Source: Paenibacillus allorhizosphaerae
Lineage (GTDB): Bacteria > Bacillota > Bacilli > Paenibacillales > NBRC-103111
DNA: 64,000 bases
Assembly: GCF_910594985.1 (NCBI RefSeq)
Contig: NZ_CAJVCE010000003.1
Span: 186,001-250,000 of the forward strand
Direction of reading: 5' to 3'
Shown in pieces: positions 9,460 through 17,719 of the stretch. A program made the position numbers and the translations under genes. The stretch's first letter is position 1; each line of letters starts with the position of its first letter. The notes beneath the pieces were generated by a model. It was given only the letters and a program-made list of their open reading frames with translations, ran no database searches and was not told the DNA's origin.

Positions 9460-11916
9460 TTATTCGCGATTGGAATTGATAATAACGTGAACCGGCCCGA
9501 CGAGACCGGATGGCAAGCTATTACCGTCGAAACGGCAGGCCAAACTGTTGGTTACGTGTACCGTTATATTATTTTGTCCGTTATTCACATAGGGTGTAAT
9601 GTTCATGGTGTAAGGATGCCACATGCATACGCCGGCGTTATGCCCGTTGACCCATACTTCGGCGACTTCATGGACTTCGCCGAGATCAAACTTCACCTCG
9701 GCGCCACTGGCCAGGCCATTCAACTGGAATGAGGATCGGTACGCCGCCGTTCCCGATACATGCGCGAGCTGCGGATCGTCCGTCCAAGAGCCGATTCCCT
9801 TCGGCAAGACCGGGAAATCGGAGGCGTCTACTTGCCAATCTCCCAGCGGAATCGTCGCTGTGCGTGAAACTCGTACGCGCGATTCCGTCAGTCGGGCCGG
9901 CTCTGCCGCAGGATCGATACGGAATACGACGCTTTGCCTTCGCTCCAGTTGACCGGGGATACGCAGCTTCCCGTCCTGCAGCTCCGTTCTTACCGGTTCC
10001 GCTTCTCCCGTCCAAGCGTCCCACCGCTCCGTATGCCCCGTTACCGCAACGGTAAACGTCCCTTCATAACGGGCTTCGCCTTCGTTCACGGCTACATAGA
10101 AATGTTCGCCGCCCTTTACCACATGGCTTACCCGAATGTCCGCGCACGGCGGCTCCAGCACGATGTCCCGCGGGACAGCACGGTCCAGAGCGGCCGGCAG
10201 CGCTTCATAATCCGGTAATACGGCTGTCACGTAATTCTCCTCCGTCAAGCTGAGAATCGTACCGCCGTTCTCCCGAAACCGCAGCAGGGCAAGTTTGGTT
10301 TCTGCGTCCACTTCGTCCGTATTTTCCACTAGCAGCACCGTATAGCTTTGCATGGCAATCCGTATTTGGCCGTCATCCAGGGTGCAAGAATTTACGAGCA
10401 AGCTTTCCTCCAAATAATTGAACTCGATCTGATGCTCGTACAGCGGCACGGCGATCCGCCATGGAAGCCGGTCATCCTTACACAGCACGGCAATCCGCGT
10501 CACGTTGCGGCTGTCCGTCATGAGCCAGCTCATTCGCTTCATATACCGGGCAAACAGGCCGTAATGCGGCCACCAAATATTGTTCGGCCCGACATCCGGC
10601 GGCCGTTCCCCCCAACGGCGAGGCCCGTCGATCGAGTAATAAAACGCGTGCGGGCACAGCATATTGACACCACGCACAAGCAGCCAGTCGGTGTACCACT
10701 TCATGTCGCCCGCCGTAAGCGCCCATCCTCCGCCTTTGCCGCATACGCCGAGAAACTCATTGATGTTCCGCCTTCTTCCCCGGTGCCTGGCCGCATCGGC
10801 CGAACATTTACCCGCCGTGCTGTGATGCCCTTCCAGACCTTTGCGGTCTTCCGGCGCGACCCACCGCCACACGACGTCCTGACCCGGGATGTGAAACAAG
10901 TCGAGCAGGCCGATGTCGTCGCTGGCCGCGGGGTGTCCCGTCAAAGCGATGCCGTGTGCCGCACACCAATCGCTCAGCGGTTTGTAGTACGATTCCGTCA
11001 GCTGCCGCTGTACCGTTTTGCGGTACGCGCGGCGAACGGCTTCCGATGAATCCGCTTCCAACCACAATAGCGGCAAATCTTGCTCACGGTTTCCCTCCCG
11101 GACAAAACGCTCCAGAAATCCGGATGTCCACGGCCGCAATCCTTTGCGGTGCCTCCGCCCCAGCATATCCGGCTCGTCGGTGAAAAACGCAATGATCGTA
11201 CTGCCGAAGTATCGCGCGAGACGCTCGTAATACCGCTCGTGCGTCAACCGAATAAATTTGCGGGTCGCCTCGATATGGAGCAAGTCGGCGGACGCCGGCG
11301 CATTCGGTTCTCCGTCGTCTTCGCCGAAATGAATGCCCCGTATCGTGCCTTTGGAATACGTCTCGATAAACAACAAGATCGACCACGTATCGGCGGAATC
11401 GGGCTGATGCAGCGATACGATCCCATCCGTTGCCTTCAATGCAACCGTAGCTGCCGGGTCCGTTAATTGGTTCCCTTCTTTCTTGACGGCCAGCGCGCTG
11501 ACAAGCGCTTCTCCCGGTTCGAGCACATCGGTCAGCCGGACCGGCACCGCACCGGCGAATTCCGCCATTCTCAGGCCGCGGCTGGCAAACTCGGGGTTGC
11601 CCTGAACGACGAAACCTTTGGCCGCCCCCGACGGATACATCGCTTCATCGTACAAAATGACCGTCATTCCGCGCCTTGCGGCTTCCTCGACTGCCGCTTC
11701 GACCAAATCCATGTACGTATCCGATAAGTAAGGAATCGATTCGGGAATCCCGATCCGCGGATGGATAACAAACCCCATTACGCCTTTTTCGGCAAAACCG
11801 CCGATCTGCCGCACGATTTCTTCCTTCGTCAGCGCATCGTTCCAGAACCAGAACGGGATCGGGGTAAACTCGTCGGACGGATTCAAAAATTGCTGCTTCA
11901 ACGCAGATTCGCTCAT
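9460..11916 (-). CDS. GH106-like glycosidase, probable alpha-L-rhamnosidase
   Basis: 818 residues. The N-terminal catalytic barrel starts with IPFWFWNDALTKEEI and VMGFVIHPRIG, and has DEAMYPSG and FFTDEPDM, all typical of the GH106 and related large glycosidases. The C-terminal 150 residues are a GH2-like jelly roll (AEVWVNGHNAG, WHPYTMNIT). GH106 enzymes release terminal L-rhamnose. No signal peptide was seen. The start is taken as the ATG at 11916 with AGGAG about 10 bp upstream; longer in-frame starts run through the cre-like site. It follows GH95 in the operon after 119 bp containing two hairpins. It is shorter than the best-studied GH106 enzymes, so the family call is moderate. Confidence 0.72.
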   Translation of the reverse strand: MSESALKQQFLNPSDEFTPIPFWFWNDALTKEEIVRQIGGFAEKGVMGFVIHPRIGIPESIPYLSDTYMDLVEAAVEEAARRGMTVILYDEAMYPSGAAKGFVVQGNPEFASRGLRMAEFAGAVPVRLTDVLEPGEALVSALAVKKEGNQLTDPAATVALKATDGIVSLHQPDSADTWSILLFIETYSKGTIRGIHFGEDDGEPNAPASADLLHIEATRKFIRLTHERYYERLARYFGSTIIAFFTDEPDMLGRRHRKGLRPWTSGFLERFVREGNREQDLPLLWLEADSSEAVRRAYRKTVQRQLTESYYKPLSDWCAAHGIALTGHPAASDDIGLLDLFHIPGQDVVWRWVAPEDRKGLEGHHSTAGKCSADAARHRGRRRNINEFLGVCGKGGGWALTAGDMKWYTDWLLVRGVNMLCPHAFYYSIDGPRRWGERPPDVGPNNIWWPHYGLFARYMKRMSWLMTDSRNVTRIAVLCKDDRLPWRIAVPLYEHQIEFNYLEESLLVNSCTLDDGQIRIAMQSYTVLLVENTDEVDAETKLALLRFRENGGTILSLTEENYVTAVLPDYEALPAALDRAVPRDIVLEPPCADIRVSHVVKGGEHFYVAVNEGEARYEGTFTVAVTGHTERWDAWTGEAEPVRTELQDGKLRIPGQLERRQSVVFRIDPAAEPARLTESRVRVSRTATIPLGDWQVDASDFPVLPKGIGSWTDDPQLAHVSGTAAYRSSFQLNGLASGAEVKFDLGEVHEVAEVWVNGHNAGVCMWHPYTMNITPYVNNGQNNITVHVTNSLACRFDGNSLPSGLVGPVHVIINSNRE

Positions 11917-11936
11917 GTATGTCACGCTCCTACTAT

Positions 11937-11952
11937 TTGCAACCGTTTGCAT
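11937..11952 (-). promoter_or_regulatory. cre-like / LacI-type operator upstream of the GH106-like gene
   Basis: On the minus strand ATGCAAACGGTTGCAA fits the CcpA cre consensus WTGNAANCGNWNNCW at every fixed position and is near-palindromic about a central CG, as LacI-family sites are. It lies 20 bp before the GH106-like start, inside the operon, so it could reduce expression of the distal genes when preferred sugar is present. Confidence 0.5.
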
Positions 11953-11957
11953 GGAAT

Positions 11958-12016
11958 GCCGCTGCCGGCGATGCAGCGGCATGATGTGAATTTTATCCCC
12001 GTCCGGAGACGGGGAT
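11958..12016 (-). other. Two strong hairpins between GH95 and GH106-like genes
   Basis: Two perfect stems lie side by side: ATCCCCGTC/GACGGGGAT (11995-12016) and GCCGCTGC/GCAGCGGC (11958-11980). Neither has a good T tail on the minus strand, so transcript processing, stabilisation or partial attenuation is likelier than full termination. Confidence 0.6.
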
Positions 12017-12035
12017 CGATCGTCTGTTACTTATG

Positions 12036-14447
12036 TTAGATCGACGTGCCGATCAACGCCTCGCTGCGGATGTGCAGCGTTCCGCCCGGCTTCAGCCGAA
12101 CCGCATAGCCATTGTGCCCGGTCTGCGCCTTGCTCCACTCCGCGTCGCTTCCCGATAATTGATAGCGTTCCAGCCATTCCGGCAGCCGAACGACGATATC
12201 CGTCTCTCGCTCCGCTTGAATAACCGCTTCAAACATCCCCGTTTCGCTGTCCCATGACAGAGACAACCGCCCGTTCGTATAGCGAAGTCCTTCCGCCTTG
12301 CCGCGCTTCCATTTGGCCGGAACGGCCGGGAGCAGCTTCACGATACGGGGGGAAACGAACAGCAGCATCTCCTGCACGGCGTTGATGACGCCCATGCTCG
12401 CGTCGAGCTGGATCGGCGCATCTTTCCGGTTCATGCATATCCCCATATTGCGCCAGTCATTATGCAGCGTGAACAAATTGTTCAGCAAACACGAGCGCGC
12501 AAGGATATCCAGGCAATCGAGCGCCGATCCCCCGTCGCCGAGCCGCGAATAAATGGCCGACATATGGGCCAGCGACCAGCCGCTTTGCGCCCCGATCAGC
12601 CTTTTGCGAACGGCGGTGTCGAACGCCTGGAACAGCCCCGGCTTCTCTTCCCTCGTCACTTCCTGTCCGGGGAAGATCGGGTATATATGCGACAGATGGC
12701 GGTGATCGTAACGATCGTCGAAATCCGGGTGCATCCATTCCCTAACCGCACCGTCCTCATTGATCTGATACGGCGGAATACGGCGCAGCATGCGTTCCCA
12801 TTTCTCCACATCGCCGGATTCGTCTCCGGCAATGAGAGTGCCTTCGATCAAGTGCGTGAGCAGCTCTTTCAAAATCGCAATGTCCATCGTCGCATTGATC
12901 GTCGTAGGCATCGGATGCGCGAGCGGTTCGCCGCTCGGCGGCATAAAATTGACCGGTGTGTTTTCCGGCGAAACGGAAGGATAATATTTGTAAAAACCGT
13001 CTTCCCCGAGCTCAAGGAAATCCTCGTAGAACAGCGCCACCTCGCGCATGAACGGCAGCACCTTCAAGATCAGAAACTCGCGATCCCCGGTGAACAAATA
13101 ATATTCATAATAATGCCGGGCGAGCCAGCCGGCAGCTCCGGTCCAGTTCATGATAACCGGGACGATCTGATTCGGTACGCCGATGCCCGGCGTGGAGCCG
13201 GCCGGTATATATATTCCCCTGCATCCGTAAAGCTTGCGGGCGCACTCCCGGAAGTCGTCCATCATGCTGTCGTAGTATCGGACAAGCGCGGGCATCAGCT
13301 CGGCCAGCCCTCCGACCGGCGCATGCCAGTACATCATTTGCACGTTCTCGTTGGCCATGTTATGGCACCAGACGAGCCGGTAATCGCCGGCCCACAAGCC
13401 GTACATGCCGAACGGATTGCTCTTGGGCGCCGTGCCGGAAATGAATAAATACCGGCCGAAAGACCACAGCTTCTCGATGAGCGCGGTCGGCGCTTCGCCG
13501 TCGTATGCATCCAGCAGCAGCTCTTCGTTCGAACGCTCGCGGTCGCAGTTGTCGGCTCCAAGTTCGAGCGATGCGGAATGAAACAACCGTCCGTGCAGAC
13601 GGACGTGCGCTTCCAGCAGCTGCTCGTACGGTTGATCGATGGCGGCAAGCTCGTTGCGCAGGCGGTTCCAATCGCGCTCCCGCTCGCCTTTCACGAACAC
13701 TTTCACCAGCGCCGTCACCTTGCTGCTACCGGAGAATTGCAACCCTCCGTCCAGCGGGCGGATGGCCCCCCCAAGAGGACGAAGCCTCAACACGGCGCCA
13801 TAATCGGTGCCGTCGTCGTTCCTGGCAGCGAAGAACAAGTACTGATCCTCCGCCACGCTGCTTGCCGTGTCCTCCAGCTCCTTGCACTTGACTGCCATGT
13901 TCGGATTTTCGCTCTTGCGAAACCCGAGTCGGAGCAGCCCTTCTACGGAATCCCCGCTGCCGTGGATTTCATATACGATACAATCGTTCGTCCGGGAGAC
14001 GAACAAGTTTCTTTCATAGACGGTCCCGTCGTCGTTCCATGTTACGCTTACTTCCCCCGTCTCCATGTTGAGCGACCGTTTGTACTGCTTAAAGGCGCTG
14101 CCGCACGGCATGTTCAGCATCAGCTCGGCTAGCGGCAGCCTGGAAGCCAATCGCGTATTGTAGCCTTTATCCTTAAGTGCATTGGTCAGGTGCCAGCTGG
14201 CCTCCGCATATTTCCGTTCGTTCATCAGCTTTCTCGTTTCTTGAAGCGAGTCGCTTACGTCGGGCAGACTGTCCTTTTGTCCCCCATGCCATAAATCCGC
14301 ATGATTGATGATGACGGATTCATCCTTGACCGCTCCGAAGACGGAAGCGCCGACAGTCCCGTTGCCGGAAGGCAGCGCCTCCCGCCACATATTTCCCCAC
14401 CACGATGCGGGGTATTTCAAATAGAGCCTATTTTTGCCGGATGCCAT
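12036..14447 (-). CDS. GH95 family glycosidase (alpha-L-fucosidase/galactosidase type)
   Basis: 803 residues, the usual GH95 length. The N-terminal domain carries REALPSGNGTVGASVFG and IINHADLWHGG, matching the GH95 start. The catalytic (alpha/alpha)6 part has the paired asparagines in NENVQMMYW (corresponding to the catalytic NxN of GH95) and HLSHIYPIFPG with the late acidic/His region. GH95 enzymes hydrolyse alpha-1,2-L-fucosides or alpha-L-galactosides of plant or mucin glycans. No signal peptide. It follows the SGNH esterase gene by 111 bp and leads into the GH106-like gene, fitting side-chain removal from pectin or similar glycans. The WPA motif common after the NxN is WHA here. Confidence 0.85.
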   Translation of the reverse strand: MASGKNRLYLKYPASWWGNMWREALPSGNGTVGASVFGAVKDESVIINHADLWHGGQKDSLPDVSDSLQETRKLMNERKYAEASWHLTNALKDKGYNTRLASRLPLAELMLNMPCGSAFKQYKRSLNMETGEVSVTWNDDGTVYERNLFVSRTNDCIVYEIHGSGDSVEGLLRLGFRKSENPNMAVKCKELEDTASSVAEDQYLFFAARNDDGTDYGAVLRLRPLGGAIRPLDGGLQFSGSSKVTALVKVFVKGERERDWNRLRNELAAIDQPYEQLLEAHVRLHGRLFHSASLELGADNCDRERSNEELLLDAYDGEAPTALIEKLWSFGRYLFISGTAPKSNPFGMYGLWAGDYRLVWCHNMANENVQMMYWHAPVGGLAELMPALVRYYDSMMDDFRECARKLYGCRGIYIPAGSTPGIGVPNQIVPVIMNWTGAAGWLARHYYEYYLFTGDREFLILKVLPFMREVALFYEDFLELGEDGFYKYYPSVSPENTPVNFMPPSGEPLAHPMPTTINATMDIAILKELLTHLIEGTLIAGDESGDVEKWERMLRRIPPYQINEDGAVREWMHPDFDDRYDHRHLSHIYPIFPGQEVTREEKPGLFQAFDTAVRKRLIGAQSGWSLAHMSAIYSRLGDGGSALDCLDILARSCLLNNLFTLHNDWRNMGICMNRKDAPIQLDASMGVINAVQEMLLFVSPRIVKLLPAVPAKWKRGKAEGLRYTNGRLSLSWDSETGMFEAVIQAERETDIVVRLPEWLERYQLSGSDAEWSKAQTGHNGYAVRLKPGGTLHIRSEALIGTSI

Positions 14448-14558
14448 GCCATGCTGTCCTCCTCGACTGAACTGCTTGCACCCTCTATTTTAGCCCCCGC
14501 TGCACATATTGTCTTTGCAGAAAGTTCGATGCATTTGTCTTTTTGTCCAATCCGCTGC

Positions 14559-15218
14559 TCACTTCACATAGCGCGAAATCGGCAGGTTCAATTCGCGGAT
14601 GCCTTGGCTTACGAGGTTTGCGATGCACTTGGCGCCTTCTTCCGTAATGTGGGTGCAATCGGTTCCATTGGAAGAAATCATAAACAGTCTGGTTGCTCTC
14701 TCGTATCCGAGCTGCGTATATTGCTCCAGACTTCTCGCCATCAGATCGACGATCGGTACTTCCAGTTCCCCGGCTACCTGTTTCATCGCATGGCAATAGT
14801 CCGGGAAATCGTTGATGAATGCACCATCCTCATAATGCAGTCTTCCTACCGGGGTGAACAGGATCGGGTTCGATTTTCTTAGACGCGCCCCTTCGATGTA
14901 CATCTTCAAGTACTGCTTGTACGCCCCATACGGCTCGGTATACCGTTCCGGTTTGCTGACCGTCGAGTCGTTATGCCCCATCTGTACGAGCAAATAATCG
15001 TTTTCTTTGATTTCGTTCAAAATCGCCTCGAGGCGTCCTTCCTCGATGAACGTCCTTGAACTTCTCCCCCCGATCGCACGGTTTACAAATCGCAGGTCAT
15101 CCGTGAAATATTCCGCGATGAACTGCCCCCACCCCGCTTGCGGCGCCCGGTCGGCGCCATATGTTTGGACCGTGGAATCGCCGGCGATATATAAGGTCGT
15201 AGGGTTACGATCCGCCAT
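14559..15218 (-). CDS. SGNH/GDSL hydrolase, rhamnogalacturonan acetylesterase-like
   Basis: 219 residues with the SGNH blocks in order: GDSTVQ (catalytic Ser 14), the Gly block at IGGRSS, GHND (block III) and DCTHI with the catalytic Asp-His pair. Size and the GDSTVQTY start match RhgT/YesT-like esterases that remove acetyl groups from rhamnogalacturonan. No signal peptide, so it acts inside the cell on imported oligosaccharides. It is first in the esterase-GH95-GH106-SBP-glycosidase operon. GGGGGC precedes the ATG. Confidence 0.86.
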   Translation of the reverse strand: MADRNPTTLYIAGDSTVQTYGADRAPQAGWGQFIAEYFTDDLRFVNRAIGGRSSRTFIEEGRLEAILNEIKENDYLLVQMGHNDSTVSKPERYTEPYGAYKQYLKMYIEGARLRKSNPILFTPVGRLHYEDGAFINDFPDYCHAMKQVAGELEVPIVDLMARSLEQYTQLGYERATRLFMISSNGTDCTHITEEGAKCIANLVSQGIRELNLPISRYVK

Positions 15219-15241
15219 AGTCTCAGTGCCCCCTCTGTCCC

Positions 15242-15304
15242 CGGATTTTATATCCGAACCCGTTACGTGCCCGGAGAAATGATCCGATTGGTGCTTTTTG
15301 CACC
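15242..15304 (-). promoter_or_regulatory. Leader hairpins before the pectin operon
   Basis: Two short stem-loops, CGGAT/ATCCG (15242-15256) and GGTGC/GCACC with an A5 loop (15290-15304), lie within 90 bp upstream of the esterase start. They may form structure in the 5' leader; no known riboswitch class is recognised. Confidence 0.3.
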
Positions 15305-15523
15305 GGCTAATTTCTTTTATGTTCCCCTTTAACAGTAAGCTTTTGCGACATACCTGATCAATCGTAACATTTTGAACGCATATTAATATTTGAAACTAAA
15401 TAAGACGACCGCCGCCCGGATACGAACCGGAAAGAATATCCTGATGGTACTTTCTCGGAAGAAACATATCCGCGTCCGGTGCTGAGCCGTACCGTCCCTC
15501 CGCAGATACGTTTCTCAAGGGCG

Positions 15524-15748
15524 CTAAATTGACGGAAGCATGCCACATTCTGCAGGATACGCTCCGGCTACCATTTGATGCAGATCATCGGGAAAGAACA
15601 CTGCGAACAAGCCAGCTTTCAAAATCAGCTCGTTCTCGCCTTATAGTTGATCGTACAAAGCATAATCCTCGTCATCCAGACGATTTACCACGGTGATATT
15701 ATCTACGGACTGCCTGGCCACCATAATTAAATCGTGTCGTCGACCCAT
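15524..15748 (-). pseudogene. Decayed YhcH/YjgK/YiaL-family (DUF386) gene
   Basis: One minus-strand frame, broken by a TAA, encodes HDLIMVARQSVDNITVV, DDEDYALYDQL, stop, then ENELILKAGLFAVFFPDDLH. This matches the cupin-like YhcH/EbgC family, whose members share a D-I-Q block, an acidic D-Y block and the G-x-FAVFFPDDxH metal-site motif. The N-terminal third is not recognisable and the frame ends early. Intact relatives often accompany glycan catabolic genes. It occupies part of the 620-bp gap between the esterase and ArsR genes; the rest of the gap shows only the leader hairpins. Confidence 0.65.
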
Positions 15749-15840
15749 ATGAAAATCGCATCCATCGTTTGATTCTCGTTTCGGTTGTACGGTTAACTTA
15801 TTAGTTATATACTTATATTAAACCGCAATTGGAGGGTACA

Positions 15841-16743
15841 ATGAATATTGAAGTTTCCAGCAAAAACATTCGATTTTTCGAGGCGTTATCTTCGGAGACT
15901 CGTATTAAAATGATCGAGCTGTTGAATGAACAGCCGATGAACATCAAAGAGCTTGCCGAGAAGCTGGGCATTTCTTCGGCGATCGTCACCAAGCACGCTC
16001 AGTTGCTGGAACAGGCTGGAATCATTTCCAGCAAGAGCCTGAACGCCAGAAGAGGCACGCAAAAAGTGTGCTCCTTATTGCTGGATCAAGTGCATCTGCA
16101 TTTCAGAGACAAGGGTCGGGGTCCCAACGAAATCGCTGCGTCGATCCCAGTCGGTCAGTATATATCTTATGAGGTGAAACCGACTTGCGGGTTAGCCTCT
16201 AGTACGAAACAGATCGGGAATGTCAACGATCCGCGTTATTTTGCCGATCCTGAGCATGTTCACGCTAGCATCATCTGGTTCGGTTCCGGCTACGTCACAT
16301 ACCGCATACCTAATTTTCTGCAAAATGATCAAACGCTGAGCAGTTTGGAAGTTTCTCTGGAAATATGTTCCGAGGCCCATCGTCATAACGAACAATGGCC
16401 GTCCGACATTACCTTCTATATTAACGATATTTGTCTCGGCACATGGACATGCCCGGGAGATTTCGGAGGTCCCCCGGGCATATATAATCCGCCGTGGTGG
16501 ACTTACTACAACACCCAGCACGGCCAATTGAAGACGATCACTGTCAATAAGCAGATGACGGTAATCGACGGCGACGTCATGTCGCAAGTAACAGTTAACG
16601 ATTTGAATGTCGCTCCCGGCAAGGAATTGTTTTTAAAAATCGCCGTGCATGAGGACGCGGTTAACTGTGGAGGGATCAACATTTTTGGCAAAGATTTTGG
16701 AAACTACAACCAGGACATCCGTGTGACGATGACCTATGCCTAG
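15841..16743 (+). CDS. ArsR-family winged-helix regulator with a long C-terminal sensor domain
   Basis: 300 residues. Residues 1-75 are an ArsR/HTH_20 winged helix (FFEALSSETRIKMIELL, NIKELAEKLGISSAIVTKHAQLLEQAGII). The C-terminal 200 residues are a beta-rich domain with many aromatic residues (WWTYY, YVTYRIPNFL), unlike classical 100-residue ArsR metal sensors; it may bind sugar or act as a jelly roll. GGAGGG lies 5 bp before the ATG at 15841; a TTG at 15829 overlaps that site and is rejected. It converges with the GH43-like gene. Its target is probably one of the neighbouring glycan operons. Confidence 0.85.
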   Translation: MNIEVSSKNIRFFEALSSETRIKMIELLNEQPMNIKELAEKLGISSAIVTKHAQLLEQAGIISSKSLNARRGTQKVCSLLLDQVHLHFRDKGRGPNEIAASIPVGQYISYEVKPTCGLASSTKQIGNVNDPRYFADPEHVHASIIWFGSGYVTYRIPNFLQNDQTLSSLEVSLEICSEAHRHNEQWPSDITFYINDICLGTWTCPGDFGGPPGIYNPPWWTYYNTQHGQLKTITVNKQMTVIDGDVMSQVTVNDLNVAPGKELFLKIAVHEDAVNCGGINIFGKDFGNYNQDIRVTMTYA

Positions 16744-16786
16744 TATGTTAGGCGTTTTCTCTGCGCTGAAGTTGGCGGGTCGATTT

Positions 16787-17698
16787 TTATTTCCGAATAA
16801 TAAACGGCCTTCCTTGTTGCCAACCAATTTCTACTTTTGATATATACCATGTTTTTCCATTATCGTTATTTCCTTGATAAAATAAGTAAGTTCGGTCATC
16901 TTCGTCTTTGAAGAGAAACGGATGGCCGGATTCGCTGGAATTCCAATCCCCAGGCTCACCATTCGTTAAAAAAGGAAAATCGCTAATCCTTCGAAAATGG
17001 ATACCGTCCCTACTAACCGCACAACCGATCTGCTGCGGCATGTTATTGTAATTGCCTGCATAGAACATGAAGACCTTCTGATCCTTTACACAGACGGCTG
17101 CCGCTTCTATGCACTTTCCTTCCCACGGGAGTTCCGGTCTTAATATGGGTTCGGAACACGCCTGCACCCAGCTGTCCCTGCCAAAATCCGAGTCTGCTTC
17201 CGTAAAGGCAGCGCCCAGCATTTGAATTTCCCCTTTCGGATCCCGTGTTGCAAAGTATAGATAATATTTATCATGATATCGGATCACATCGGCATCGATC
17301 GCTCTTCCGTTATTCCATTCCCCGGTTGGGGAAAAGATCGGGTTCGAAGCGTTTCTGCAAAAATGCAGCCCATCTTCTGAAACCGCGTGGCATATCGCAT
17401 CTTTAGCGCCGTTGCCATAGGTTTGATAAAAGAGATGAATTTGCCCGTCTTTGACGATCGCGCCGGGTGCGCAGAAGCCGTTGGCTTCGTATTCGAGTTC
17501 CCGGTATATTTCCCCGGCTACCCTCCAGTGGGTCAAGTCATCGCTTATGGCGATGCCGATCCCCCAAATGCCGCCGGCTTTCCCTTCTTTCGGCGAATTT
17601 ATGGAATAGTACATGTAATAAGAACCTTTAAACTTGACGACAGCCGGATCTTTTGAAAAAGGCCGTCCCTTGGTCGTATCAGCAAAATACATCATCAT
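16787..17698 (-). CDS. GH43/GH32-clan beta-propeller glycosidase
   Basis: 303 residues with repeated propeller blades: KDPAVVKFKGSYYMYYS (first catalytic Asp region), APGAIVKDGQIHLFYQ, DADVIRYHDKYYLYFA and FLFKDEDDRTYLFYQG. This is the five-bladed propeller pattern of family 43-type arabinofuranosidases, xylosidases and phosphorylases. No signal peptide. It starts 21 bp after the SBP 3 gene and is co-transcribed with it, so it probably cleaves oligosaccharides bound by that SBP. The short stem GCCTA/TAGGC near 16738-16753 with a T run may end transcription from both sides. Confidence 0.82.
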   Translation of the reverse strand: MMMYFADTTKGRPFSKDPAVVKFKGSYYMYYSINSPKEGKAGGIWGIGIAISDDLTHWRVAGEIYRELEYEANGFCAPGAIVKDGQIHLFYQTYGNGAKDAICHAVSEDGLHFCRNASNPIFSPTGEWNNGRAIDADVIRYHDKYYLYFATRDPKGEIQMLGAAFTEADSDFGRDSWVQACSEPILRPELPWEGKCIEAAAVCVKDQKVFMFYAGNYNNMPQQIGCAVSRDGIHFRRISDFPFLTNGEPGDWNSSESGHPFLFKDEDDRTYLFYQGNNDNGKTWYISKVEIGWQQGRPFIIRK

Positions 17699-17719
17699 CG
17701 TTTCTCTCCAACTTCCCTT

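Noticed and set aside
12462-13448. 328-codon plus-strand open frame
   Set aside because: Shadow of the GH95 gene; no domain is recognisable.
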